Assembly: GCF_000021305.1 (NCBI RefSeq)
Contig: NC_011772.1
Span: forward strand, 515,501-579,500
Reading direction: 5' to 3'
DNA length: 64,000 nucleotides
DNA from: Bacillus cereus G9842
Lineage (GTDB): Bacteria; Bacillota; Bacilli; Bacillales; Bacillaceae_G
The notes under the pieces were generated by a model. That model did no database searches and had not been told where the DNA came from. It saw only the letters and a program-made list of their open reading frames with translations. Every line of letters starts with the position of its first letter. Within the stretch, counting starts at the first letter, position 1. The translations under genes were made by a program, and so were the position numbers. Shown piece after piece: positions 44,663-53,192 of the stretch.

Positions 44663-46267
44663 ATGAAAAAAAGAAAAAGACTATGGAATTTGTGGAAAAC
44701 GATTACATTGTTAGTTTGTACAGTTGTAATTTTTTCTTTACTTGTGACAGATATATTAATTAGTCATAATGTAGAACGGGCGACGGAGGATAGCCAAGCA
44801 GAGAAAGCAAAAACAATTGCACACATTGTGGCGAATGATTCAATTGTAATCAATGGCTTGGTTGGGAAAGCGGATACTCCTGCAATCCAAACGTATACAA
44901 ATAGGATATTAAAAAACACAGGTGTTCAATTTATTGTAGTTATGGACATGGATGGAATAAGAAAATCTCATCCAGATCCTCAAAAAATAGGTCGTCATTT
45001 CATTGGTGGGGACGAAGGGCCTGCATTGAAAGGAAAAGAACATGTATCGTTAGCAGAAGGAACTTTAGGTATTTCCATGCGAGTGTTTGTACCAATATTT
45101 TCTGAAACAGGTGAACAACTTGGAGCAGTGGCCGTTGGTATTTCAGCAGATAATGTAAAAGAGAGAGTTAAGGAAAGTAGACATATCATTTATATTGGTG
45201 TCGGAGTTGGAGTATTAGTCGGAATTATAGGAGCAATATTGCTAGCTAGACATATCAAGAAAAGTTTATTCGGTCTTGAGCCGCACAGGATAGCAAAAAT
45301 TCTTGAAGAAAGAAATACGATGCTACAATCTGTAAAGGAGGGGATCATTGCTGTAGATAAAGAGGCTAGAGTAACGTTAATTAATAATGAAGCAAAACGT
45401 CTATTTAAAAAAAGTGGACTTGAAGAAAATTTTATCGGTAAAGATGTTGAGTTGTATATGCCAAATTCACGTATAAAAGAAGTATTGCAAACGGGAGAAG
45501 TACAATTAAACGAAGAACAAAATATTTATGGAATTACGATTGTGACGAATCGAGTTCCTTTATATGTAAAAGGAGAAATAGTGGGTGCAATTGCAACATT
45601 TCGTGATAAAACAGAGATTAGAAAACTAGCAGAGGAACTAACTGGTATTAGACTATATGCAGAAGCATTACGGGCACAATCTCATGAGTTTATGAATAAG
45701 ATGCATGTCGTATTAGGGCTTACACATATGAAACAGTATGAAGAATTACAGAAGTATATAAGCGGTATGGTATCAGAGCATCAATATGAAATTGGTGGAG
45801 TTATGAAAAGAATAAAAAGTCCAGTATTTGCTGGTTTTTTACTAGGTAAGCTCAGCTATGCTAGAGAGAAAAATATAAAATTAATTATAAGTGAAGATTC
45901 TTATATGCCGGAAATAGATGATGAAAGTATTACTCATGAACTTATTACGATTGTCGGAAATTTAATTGATAATGCATTAGAAGCAGTGACGAATTGTGAA
46001 AAGAAGCAAGTTGAAATTGAGATACAACATGGGGATATATTAACTATTACAGTACAAGATACGGGAAAAGGTATACAAGAAAAAGAAATAGAGGAATTAT
46101 TTACGAAAGGTTATTCCACAAAGGGAGATAACCGGGGTTATGGTTTGTATCTTGTAAAAGAAAGTATACAGCGAATAAATGGGGAAATTCATATGCATTC
46201 ATTAGTAGGAAAGGGAACAACGATAACAATTGAAATACCTAAAGGTAGGGATGAGAGGCAAATATGA
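44663..46267 (+). CDS. malK: MalK/YufL-type sensor histidine kinase, 534 aa
   Basis: CitA/DcuS-family kinase. TM1 about residues 14-33, external PDC sensor (about 36-170), TM2 about 175-195, PAS (about 215-310), phosphoacceptor SHEFMNKMHVVLGL (His near 341) and HATPase (NLIDNALEAV, DTGKGI, GYGLYLVKESI). The start is ATG 44663 with AGGGGAG upstream; earlier in-frame codons fall in the terminator of the preceding gene. Context with a malate-type carrier suggests the B. subtilis MalK/YufL counterpart. Confidence 0.85.
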   Translation: MKKRKRLWNLWKTITLLVCTVVIFSLLVTDILISHNVERATEDSQAEKAKTIAHIVANDSIVINGLVGKADTPAIQTYTNRILKNTGVQFIVVMDMDGIRKSHPDPQKIGRHFIGGDEGPALKGKEHVSLAEGTLGISMRVFVPIFSETGEQLGAVAVGISADNVKERVKESRHIIYIGVGVGVLVGIIGAILLARHIKKSLFGLEPHRIAKILEERNTMLQSVKEGIIAVDKEARVTLINNEAKRLFKKSGLEENFIGKDVELYMPNSRIKEVLQTGEVQLNEEQNIYGITIVTNRVPLYVKGEIVGAIATFRDKTEIRKLAEELTGIRLYAEALRAQSHEFMNKMHVVLGLTHMKQYEELQKYISGMVSEHQYEIGGVMKRIKSPVFAGFLLGKLSYAREKNIKLIISEDSYMPEIDDESITHELITIVGNLIDNALEAVTNCEKKQVEIEIQHGDILTITVQDTGKGIQEKEIEELFTKGYSTKGDNRGYGLYLVKESIQRINGEIHMHSLVGKGTTITIEIPKGRDERQI

Positions 46268-46971
46268 TTAAAGTTTTAATTGTAGAAGATGACCCGATGG
46301 TAGCAATGTTAAATACGCACTATTTAGAGCAAGTAGGAGGGTTTGAACTTGTTCAAGCAGCTAACTCAGTAAAGTCGGCGATAGAAGTATTAGAGACATC
46401 ACGAGTGGATTTAGTATTACTTGATATTTTTATGCCTGAAGAGACTGGGTTTGAGCTTTTAATGTATATCCGGAACCAAGAAAAAGAAATCGATATAATG
46501 ATGATTTCAGCTGTACATGATATGGGGAGTATTAAAAAAGCATTACAATATGGAGTTGTAGATTATTTAATTAAACCATTTACATTTGAACGATTTAAAG
46601 AGGCATTAACTATATATCGAGAAAAATTTACTTTCATGAAAGAACAACAAAAAATTAGTCAATCGGAATTAGATTCGTTAATTTTACAAAAAGAAAAAAG
46701 AGAGCCTACTGTCACTAAAGAGCTTCCGAAAGGGTTAACGAAGCAAACGTTGCAATTAATTTGGCAGAAGATCGAGTCGCTGAATGGAAGAGTGTTTACA
46801 ACAGATGAAATGGCACAATTAGTTGGAATTTCAAGAGTTTCTATTCGAAAATATGTAATGTTTTTGACTGACATTGGGGTGTTAGAAAACGAAATGATGT
46901 ACCAACATGTGGGAAGACCTGTAAGTAAATTAAGATGTGTTGATCAAAAGAAAATAGAGTTTTACGTATAA
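46264..46971 (+). CDS. malR: MalR/YufM-type response regulator, 235 aa
   Basis: Receiver (Asp54 in LVLLDIFMPEE, Lys in DYLIKPF) with a CitB-type HTH (TDEMAQLVGISRVSIRKYVMFL) and a terminal GRPVSKLRCV. Overlaps the kinase by 4 bp. Probably activates the carrier gene 123 bp downstream, where three TTACAAAA repeats are found. Confidence 0.88.
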   Translation: MIKVLIVEDDPMVAMLNTHYLEQVGGFELVQAANSVKSAIEVLETSRVDLVLLDIFMPEETGFELLMYIRNQEKEIDIMMISAVHDMGSIKKALQYGVVDYLIKPFTFERFKEALTIYREKFTFMKEQQKISQSELDSLILQKEKREPTVTKELPKGLTKQTLQLIWQKIESLNGRVFTTDEMAQLVGISRVSIRKYVMFLTDIGVLENEMMYQHVGRPVSKLRCVDQKKIEFYV

Positions 46972-47003
46972 GCGACTTAGTATAAGTCGCTTATACTTTT
47001 TTT
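46968..47003 (+). terminator. Terminator after malR
   Basis: TATAAGCGACTTA-GTA-TAAGTCGCTTATA perfect stem with T run. Confidence 0.9.
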
Positions 47004-47005
47004 AA

Positions 47006-47034
47006 TTACAAAATCAATTACAAAACTTACAAAA
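47006..47034 (+). promoter_or_regulatory. Three TTACAAAA direct repeats upstream of maeN
   Basis: TTACAAAA starts at 47006, 47018 and 47027, about one helical turn apart. A/T-rich direct repeats suit a CitB/DcuR-type activator; binding by MalR is inferred. Confidence 0.45.
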
Positions 47035-47048
47035 ACTATTTTTACTAT

Positions 47049-47062
47049 TGAAAGCGTTTTAA
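47049..47062 (+). promoter_or_regulatory. cre-like site upstream of maeN
   Basis: TGAAAGCGTTTTAA matches the CcpA operator except for the C near its 3' end; 31 bp before the start codon. Confidence 0.5.
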
Positions 47063-47093
47063 TATTGTTATTAAGAAAACGAGGGGGTGCCAT

Positions 47094-48440
47094 ATGGGAA
47101 TTCAAAAGAATGTGGAAGCGGTATCATTTTCTGAAGGAAATGAAGTACAAAGAGAATCTTTCGCTTCTAAAATTATGAATGTAAAAATCGGTGTTATACC
47201 TTTACCGTTATATGTAGTATTGGCTGCTATTATTTATGGGGCATCTGTATATAATAAATTGCCAGCAGATATGATTGGTGGATTTGCAGTTATTATGATC
47301 ATGGGGATTTTCTTAGGCGATATTGGGATGAGAATTCCAATTTTAAAAAATATCGGCGGTCCAGCAATACTTTCGTTATTTATTCCATCATTACTTGTAT
47401 TTTTTAACTGGATGAATCCAGCTTCAATGGAAGCTGCGACAATGTTAATGAAAAAATCGAACTTTTTATATCTATATATTTCTTGTTTAGTAGTCGGAAG
47501 TATTTTAGGAATGAACCGTAAAGTGTTAGTACAAGGTTTCGTTCGTATGTTTATTCCTTTAGTAGTAGGGACGTTAGCTTCTGTAGCAGTAGGATTATTG
47601 GTCGGTTCACTATTTGGATTTGAAATGAAGCAGACATTCTTCTTTATCATCGTACCAATTGTGAGTGGTGGTATCGGGGAAGGAATTTTACCATTGTCGC
47701 TAGCTTATAGTGACATTTTAAATGAATCATCAGCAACATTTGTATCGCAGCTTATTCCAGCAGCTATTATTGGAAATATGTTCGCAATCGTGAGTGCAGG
47801 GTATATGAAGCGTTTAGGTGAGAAGAAACCAGAGCTTAGTGGTAACGGTGTATTAGTGAAAACAGACAATCAAGCAGAATTATTAAAAGAACAAAATACA
47901 GAGAAGCCAATTGACTTCTCATTAATGGGAGCAGGTTTATTAATTGCGTGCACGTTCTTCATCTTCGGAGGATTTGCTTCTAAGTTCATCGGTATTCCTG
48001 GGGCAATCATTATGATTTTCTCAGCAGCACTTGTGAAATACTTTAAATTAATGCCAGCGAAAATGGAGCAAGGAGCATTCCATTTATATAAATTTATTTC
48101 AAAAAATTTAACTTGGCCTTTAATGGTTGGATTAGGATTGCTATATATTCCGTTAAAAGACGTAGCAGCAGTTCTTTCAGTAGGATATGTTGTTGTGTGT
48201 GCATCGGTTGTTCTTACAATGGTAGCATCAGGTTTTCTTGTAGGGAAAGTGATGAAAATGTATCCAGTTGAATCAGCGATTGTAACTGGATGTCATAGCG
48301 GTTTAGGTGGAACTGGAGATGTCGCTATTTTATCGGCTTCAAATCGTATGGAATTAATGCCGTTCGCGCAAATTTCTACTCGTTTAGGCGGGGCAGCAAT
48401 GGTTGTAACAGCGACAATATTATTAAAGATGTTTTCATGA
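47094..48440 (+). CDS. maeN: 2-hydroxycarboxylate transporter (CitN/MaeN type), 448 aa
   Basis: Sodium-coupled symporter of malate or citrate. About 11 membrane segments; 2HCT signatures include IVPIVSGGIGEGILPLSLAY (about residues 183-202) and the second GG-rich loop TGCHSGLGGTGDVAILSASN (about 398-417). Malate is favoured over citrate because malic enzyme follows. GAGGGGG precedes ATG 47094. Confidence 0.88.
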   Translation: MGIQKNVEAVSFSEGNEVQRESFASKIMNVKIGVIPLPLYVVLAAIIYGASVYNKLPADMIGGFAVIMIMGIFLGDIGMRIPILKNIGGPAILSLFIPSLLVFFNWMNPASMEAATMLMKKSNFLYLYISCLVVGSILGMNRKVLVQGFVRMFIPLVVGTLASVAVGLLVGSLFGFEMKQTFFFIIVPIVSGGIGEGILPLSLAYSDILNESSATFVSQLIPAAIIGNMFAIVSAGYMKRLGEKKPELSGNGVLVKTDNQAELLKEQNTEKPIDFSLMGAGLLIACTFFIFGGFASKFIGIPGAIIMIFSAALVKYFKLMPAKMEQGAFHLYKFISKNLTWPLMVGLGLLYIPLKDVAAVLSVGYVVVCASVVLTMVASGFLVGKVMKMYPVESAIVTGCHSGLGGTGDVAILSASNRMELMPFAQISTRLGGAAMVVTATILLKMFS

Positions 48441-48445
48441 TTAAA

Positions 48446-48477
48446 CAAGCTAGCTATATTCATATAGCTAGCTTGTC
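48446..48477. other. Perfect 15-bp inverted repeat between maeN and malic enzyme
   Basis: ACAAGCTAGCTATAT-TC-ATATAGCTAGCTTGT, followed by CAAATTAAGG rather than a T run. It would fold strongly in RNA but lacks the usual terminator tail, so it may be a processing or stability element. Confidence 0.7.
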
Positions 48478-48499
48478 AAATTAAGGGGAGATTATAAGT

Positions 48500-49699
48500 A
48501 TGTTAGCAAATCAAATTAATGAAAGATCATTGTTATTGCATAAAGAGTTAGTAGGGAAAATTGAAATTACAAGTAAAGTGGAGGTAAATTCAGCGGATGA
48601 TTTAAGCCTGACGTATACACCAGGTGTAGCTGAGTCTTGTAAAGCAATTGCGGCAGATGAAGAAACGGTGTATGACTATACAGCACGTGGTAATATGGTG
48701 GCGGTTGTCTCAGATGGAACAGCGGTACTTGGTTTAGGAAACATTGGACCAAAAGCGGCTATGCCTGTTATGGAAGGAAAAAGTATTTTGTTTAAGAAGT
48801 TTGCGAATGTAGATGCTTTCCCATTATGTTTAGGCACAACGGATGTAGATGAAATCGTTACCCTTGTAAAAAATTTAGAGCCTACATTTGCAGGGATTAA
48901 TTTAGAAGATATTGCAGCACCACGTTGTTTTGAAATTGAAAAACGATTAAAAGAAGAAACGAATATTCCTATATTCCATGATGATCAACATGGAACAGCT
49001 ATTGTCGTTTTAGCAGCTGTTATTAATGCATTAAAAGTTGTTAGCAAACAAATGGATAATGTAAAAATCGTTATTAACGGTGCGGGTTCGGCAGGAATTG
49101 CAATTGGAAAATTATTATTAAAGGCTGGTGCAAAGTACATTACATTAGTTAGCTTAGAAGGTATTGTTTGTGAAGGTGAAACATGGATGAACGAAGCGCA
49201 AATTGAAGTTTCAAAAAAGACAAATCGTGAACATGTGCGTGGAACGTTAAAAGAAGCGATTCACCAAGCTGATATTTTTATTGGCGTATCTGCTCCTAAC
49301 GTATTAACGAAAGAACTTGTACAGACGATGAATGAGAAAGCAATTGTGTTTGCAATGGCGAATCCAATTCCAGAAATCTTCCCTGAGGATGCATTAGAGG
49401 CTGGGGCAGCTGTAGTAGGAACTGGGCGCTCGGATTATGCGAATCAAGTAAATAATGTATTGGCGTTTCCCGGAATATTCCGCGGTGCGTTAGATGTGCG
49501 CGCGACTGATATTACAGAAGAGATGAAATTAGCGGCAGCATATGGGATCGCTAACATCATTACGGACGAAGAACGTAATGCGAATTATGTAATCCCGAAT
49601 CCATTAGATAAAAGAGTTGTTCCAAGTGTTGCAGAAGCAGTAGCGAAAGCAGCTATTGATTCAGGCGTGGCGCAAATTACGAAAATAACAAGTTATTAA
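48500..49699 (+). CDS. Malic enzyme (short bacterial type), 399 aa
   Basis: Oxidatively decarboxylates malate to pyruvate with NAD(P). Malic-enzyme motifs: SLTYTPGVAESCKAI (about 31-45), VAVVSDGTAVLGLGNIG, FHDDQHGTAIVVLAAV (about 158-173) and the dinucleotide fold INGAGSAGIAIGKLL (about 195-209). Length suits the YtsJ-like short class rather than the roughly 560-aa class. Lies 59 bp after the carrier gene, so imported malate feeds pyruvate directly. Confidence 0.92.
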   Translation: MLANQINERSLLLHKELVGKIEITSKVEVNSADDLSLTYTPGVAESCKAIAADEETVYDYTARGNMVAVVSDGTAVLGLGNIGPKAAMPVMEGKSILFKKFANVDAFPLCLGTTDVDEIVTLVKNLEPTFAGINLEDIAAPRCFEIEKRLKEETNIPIFHDDQHGTAIVVLAAVINALKVVSKQMDNVKIVINGAGSAGIAIGKLLLKAGAKYITLVSLEGIVCEGETWMNEAQIEVSKKTNREHVRGTLKEAIHQADIFIGVSAPNVLTKELVQTMNEKAIVFAMANPIPEIFPEDALEAGAAVVGTGRSDYANQVNNVLAFPGIFRGALDVRATDITEEMKLAAAYGIANIITDEERNANYVIPNPLDKRVVPSVAEAVAKAAIDSGVAQITKITSY

Positions 49700-49704
49700 T
49701 AGCT

Positions 49705-49736
49705 AAAAGCAGTGCCTAAAAAGGCACTGCTTTTTT
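49705..49736. terminator. Terminator after malic enzyme
   Basis: AAAAGCAGTGCC / GGCACTGCTTTTTT stem. Confidence 0.9.
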
Positions 49737-49788
49737 GAGATAAGAAATCAAAATAATGAAGAAGTGTAGAATTATTTATGTTTCTTCA

Positions 49789-49872
49789 CTATTTATTTAA
49801 TTCCATTGCAACTTGTTTACCATTTACTAAAACCTCAGTTACTGCTACGATCACTTCTATCATTTTTTTCAT
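49789..49872 (-). CDS. 27-aa peptide, family member 2
   Basis: Minus-strand gene from ATG 49872 to TAG 49789, behind GAGGAGAG. The product begins MKKMIEVIVAVTEVLVNGKQ and ends VAMELNK, the paralogue of 37252-37335. Similarity extends outside the frame: the leader AGAAATGAAAC/AGAGATGAGAG, the promoter, and the 3' flank (GAGATAAG..ATCAAA..ATGA.GAAGT) are shared, so a cassette of about 235-270 bp was duplicated. Conserved VNGKQVAMELNK suggests selection on the C-terminus. Confidence 0.65.
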   Translation of the reverse strand: MKKMIEVIVAVTEVLVNGKQVAMELNK

Positions 49873-49905
49873 CTCTCATCTCTCCTCGTTTCATTTCTTA
49901 CTTTA

Positions 49906-49969
49906 AGTATAAGAGAAGAGAGATAATTCAACTATCGAAGTACATGACGTAGAAATTACATTGTTGTAA
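49906..49969 (-). promoter_or_regulatory. Promoter with upstream dyad, peptide gene 2
   Basis: Minus: -10 TATACT (49911-49906), weak -35 TAGTTG, ATCGA, TGAC, dyad TTACAACAATGTAA (49956-49969), 44 bp from the -10. Confidence 0.65.
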
Positions 49970-49992
49970 GAAAGTGGTTTATTTTTGTCACT

Positions 49993-50517
49993 TTACTCAG
50001 CGGTGATTACAAACTGATCATAATATTTTTCATTCACATATATATTTAATAACCATAATCCAGATGAAGGTAGTGACATAGCGAGAGGGAGTTCGCTTGT
50101 AGTAGAATCGATTGTATTTGAAGTAGTCCAAGTTTGTTTGGAAGTTTCTTTTTGAAAGAGTACTGGTGTTGGAGTTACAGATCCTTGTTTTAGCGCAATA
50201 ATAGACAATTTTCCAGTTGGTATTTCAGAATCTAGAAAGTACCACATTATTTCATTTTGTTCATTTGCGATAATAGGACTATCAGCCATTGCGATTTTTT
50301 TTTCGATGCCTTTTAAAGGTATTTTTCCGTCTATGAATGAGGGTGCTTCTTCCCAATTTACATCTTTTAAAACACTAAGGTGAAAGAAGGAAGGTGCGTT
50401 CACTTGAGTGGATGATGTTGTGACAGCTTCTGTTTTAGGTACTTTTGAATCAGGTTGTGCTTGTGTGCATCCAGTGATGAGGAAGGAGAGAAGTAGCATA
50501 GTTCCGATTTTTTTCAT
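49993..50517 (-). CDS. Uncharacterised lipoprotein, 174 aa
   Basis: Signal sequence with lipobox LITGC (Cys near 17), a Ser/Thr/Gln-rich linker, then a compact beta-rich domain (WYFLDSEIPTGKLSIIALKQ, SGLWLLNIYVNEKYYDQFVI). The ending resembles Ig-like or DUF4871-type lipoprotein folds; no specific function can be named. Confidence 0.7.
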   Translation of the reverse strand: MKKIGTMLLLSFLITGCTQAQPDSKVPKTEAVTTSSTQVNAPSFFHLSVLKDVNWEEAPSFIDGKIPLKGIEKKIAMADSPIIANEQNEIMWYFLDSEIPTGKLSIIALKQGSVTPTPVLFQKETSKQTWTTSNTIDSTTSELPLAMSLPSSGLWLLNIYVNEKYYDQFVITAE

Positions 50518-50590
50518 GGTGCCACACTCCTAGTTTTTATTGTTAGTGTAATTGTATTTGCTAGAAGGCGGGACAATTCCTTTAAATTAT

Positions 50591-50624
50591 AAAAAGAGGT
50601 CGTAAGTTTTGTACGACCTCTTTT
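50591..50624. terminator. Terminator of the DMT exporter gene
   Basis: AAAAAGAGGTCGTA / TACGACCTCTTTT stem; on minus it lies after the bcr1 copy. Confidence 0.8.
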
Positions 50625-50631
50625 GACATTT

Positions 50632-50716
50632 TTTATCCCGTAAAAGCCCGATTGGTGTAGGTTAATAATCTGTGGGGGGGATGAACAAACCCACACTGAT
50701 TAAAGTTTCACCTTAT
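50632..50716 (+). repeat. Short bcr1 variant (85 bp) overlapping the end of the exporter gene
   Basis: Starts TTTATCCCGTAAAAGCCCG and ends AAAGTTTCACCTTAT. The first two hairpins are missing: CCCG of the left end is fused to the CCCGTAAAAG block, the same junction as at 58796. The right end is mutated (CTTAT for TTTAT). Its last bases contain the stop codon of the exporter gene. Confidence 0.8.
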
Positions 50717-51645
50717 ATTTGTTCCGTTGTATAGGTTGGTTCGGTTTCTTTTTGAGGCATCGTCAAAAAAATAACGGACAGAACGATACATACGCCGCCT
50801 AATAATTGATATGTTCCAAAAGATTCATTTAGCCAAGTGATTGAAACGATGGCAGCTACAAGGGGTTCAATGCTAGATAAAATGCTTGTTTCTGTTGCGG
50901 CTAAATATTTCAGACTACCGATATAAAGAAGGAAAGAAAGAGTGCCGCTTATAATGATAAGAATAAGCATAGAAAAAGTTTTTGGTGTAAAGGTTTGTGA
51001 AAGCTGACTCCATCCAAACGAACTATTACAAATAAGCAGGGCGATGCCGCCGATTAACATCCCCCAGCCAATTACTATGGTTGTTCCGCATGCTTTAATA
51101 AGCGAAGCTGGATGGAGGGTATAAAATGCAAATCCGATTGCTGTTAATAGTCCAAAAATAATAGCTTCTTTAGATAAAACAACATTTTCAATTGAGCCAT
51201 TTGTAATAATGAAGTATGTCCCTGTTAGCGCAGTTATAATTGCGAATAGTTGCATAGAAGCAGGGAATTTTCTTTGTTCAAATGCAACATACATGGTAAT
51301 AAGAACAGGACCTAGAAATTGAAATAGCGTTGCTGTGACCGCGTTACTAATATGAACCGTTTCGATAAAGGCGTATTGTGCACCGAGCATGCCGAGAATA
51401 GAGAAAATAATAAGTTGTATAGAATATCTAGGGTGTTTCCAAATTTGAAATATGTTTTGTTTCTTTGTAAGTAAGAAAGACAAAATAAATATTCCTGCAA
51501 GCAACAAGCGAATTGTTAAAAAATCAATTGAGGATACATTAGTATGCTGAAATAGCCACTGAATCATTGGACCAGATAATCCCCATAATGTAGCCCCTGT
51601 AATAATCATAATAAGTCCGATACGTCTACCATTGTTCATTATCAT
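50713..51645 (-). CDS. EamA/DMT-family transporter, 310 aa
   Basis: Ten-helix drug/metabolite exporter with two EamA repeats (about 8-140 and 155-295), including GATLWGLSGPMIQWL and the second-repeat SSIEPLVAAIVSITWLNESF. ATG 51645 (minus) has AGAGGAG 5 nt upstream; the open frame continues 13 codons further without a better site. Divergent from a MocR-type regulator, which probably controls it. The TAA stop is formed by the end of a bcr1 copy, so the C-terminus may have been altered by the insertion. Confidence 0.85.
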   Translation of the reverse strand: MIMNNGRRIGLIMIITGATLWGLSGPMIQWLFQHTNVSSIDFLTIRLLLAGIFILSFLLTKKQNIFQIWKHPRYSIQLIIFSILGMLGAQYAFIETVHISNAVTATLFQFLGPVLITMYVAFEQRKFPASMQLFAIITALTGTYFIITNGSIENVVLSKEAIIFGLLTAIGFAFYTLHPASLIKACGTTIVIGWGMLIGGIALLICNSSFGWSQLSQTFTPKTFSMLILIIISGTLSFLLYIGSLKYLAATETSILSSIEPLVAAIVSITWLNESFGTYQLLGGVCIVLSVIFLTMPQKETEPTYTTEQI

Positions 51646-51759
51646 GTTTCTCCTCTCCGGTATTTGATTTTTTATGTGTGACATGATAAAAGGAATTATA
51701 TATAACTTCTGGTACTGTAAAAAGTATCAGATTTTAGTTTTATTAAGGGGTCAGATATT

Positions 51760-53160
51760 ATGTTAGAATTAACGCCTAATTTAAATGTGAATAGTAAAAA
51801 GGCATTATATGTGCAATTGTATGAGTATATAAAAAAAGAAATTAAAGATGGATCGATTGTACCTTTTACGAAATTACCAGCTAAGCGAAAGTTAGCGATA
51901 CATTTACAAGTAAGTAAAAATACAGTAGAGGCAGCGTACGAACAATTACTTGCAGAAGGTTATATTGAGTCGATATCGAGAAAAGGTTATTTTGTATGCA
52001 AGATTGAGCAAATGGTTCATGTAGAGGATTGCGGAGAGAGAATAGAAGAAGTACCGTTTCAGGAGAAGAGTTATAAATTTGACTTTACACAAACAGGAAT
52101 TGATACAAATGCTTTTCCATTCAATATGTATCGGAAAATTGTAAATGAAGTATGGCAGCCGCATAATAACGAACTTCTCTTTCTAGGACACCCTCAAGGG
52201 GAAGCGAGCTTAAGAGAAGAGATTACGAATTATTTGTATGAATCTAGAGGTGTGCGTTGTTCAGCTAGTCAAATTGTATTAGGAGCGGGAACACAAATAT
52301 TAGTGAAACTATTGTTTCAATTGTTAAAGGGAAGCAATTATGCAGTTGAAAACCCAGGGTATCATAGGAAGATGGTTGTTTTTGAACAGGGAGAAGCAAG
52401 AGTCCAAATGTTATCTTTAGATAGAGATGGAATTTGTATTGCAGATTTAGAAAATAGCAATGCGAATGTTGTATTTGTTACACCTTCCCATCAGTTTCCA
52501 TATGGAATGATTATGCCTATTACGAGAAGGATGCAGCTCTTACAATGGGCAAAGAAAGAAGAGGGCAGGTATATGATTGAAGATGATTATGATAGTGAAT
52601 TTCGCTATTCTGGAAAGCCTATACCGGCGCTACAAGGGTTAGATACAGAGGGGAAAGTTATTTATATGGGGACGCTATCTAAAGCATTATTGCCATCGCT
52701 ACGGATGAGCTATATGGTGTTGCCGAAGAAATTAATTAAAAAGTATCAACAGCAATATTTATTTTATACACAAAGTGTTTCAAGAATGGACCAAGAAGTG
52801 ATTAGAAGATTTTTAAATGAAGGCTATTGGGAAAAACATATTCATAAAATGCGTGTCGTCTACCGAAAGAAGAGAGATCGACTTGTTTTTGAAATAGAGA
52901 AGTATTTCTCTAATCGTGTTGAAGTGATAGGAGAAGATTCGGGATTACACATTTTATTAAAAGTGCATAACGGAATGCGGGAAGAAGAATTAATTCAAGA
53001 AGCTGCGAAACATAGTATCAAAATATATCCTGTGTCTACGTACTATAAAGACGGTACGGCGCCTGAGAGTGTAGTTTTACTTGGGTTTGCGATATTATCA
53101 GAGGAAGAAATTGCGAAAGCGATTCAATTATTACACACGGCATGGTTTACCAGAAAGTAA
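51760..53160 (+). CDS. MocR/PdxR-type GntR-aminotransferase regulator, 466 aa
   Basis: N-terminal GntR winged HTH (about 12-75, KLPAKRKLAIHLQVSKNTVE) fused to a class-I aminotransferase-like domain (about 105-460). The PLP lysine is expected in MGTLSKALLPSLRMSYM (about residue 308), and IEDDYDSEFRYSG carries the PLP-contacting Asp. Members sense PLP or amino-acid aldimines. The divergent DMT exporter is the likely target. Confidence 0.88.
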   Translation: MLELTPNLNVNSKKALYVQLYEYIKKEIKDGSIVPFTKLPAKRKLAIHLQVSKNTVEAAYEQLLAEGYIESISRKGYFVCKIEQMVHVEDCGERIEEVPFQEKSYKFDFTQTGIDTNAFPFNMYRKIVNEVWQPHNNELLFLGHPQGEASLREEITNYLYESRGVRCSASQIVLGAGTQILVKLLFQLLKGSNYAVENPGYHRKMVVFEQGEARVQMLSLDRDGICIADLENSNANVVFVTPSHQFPYGMIMPITRRMQLLQWAKKEEGRYMIEDDYDSEFRYSGKPIPALQGLDTEGKVIYMGTLSKALLPSLRMSYMVLPKKLIKKYQQQYLFYTQSVSRMDQEVIRRFLNEGYWEKHIHKMRVVYRKKRDRLVFEIEKYFSNRVEVIGEDSGLHILLKVHNGMREEELIQEAAKHSIKIYPVSTYYKDGTAPESVVLLGFAILSEEEIAKAIQLLHTAWFTRK

Positions 53161-53191
53161 AAAACATCCTCCAAACATGAGGATGTTTTTT
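53159..53191. terminator. Bidirectional terminator
   Basis: AAAAAACATCCTC / GAGGATGTTTTTT stem between convergent genes. Confidence 0.85.
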
Positions 53192-53192
53192 A

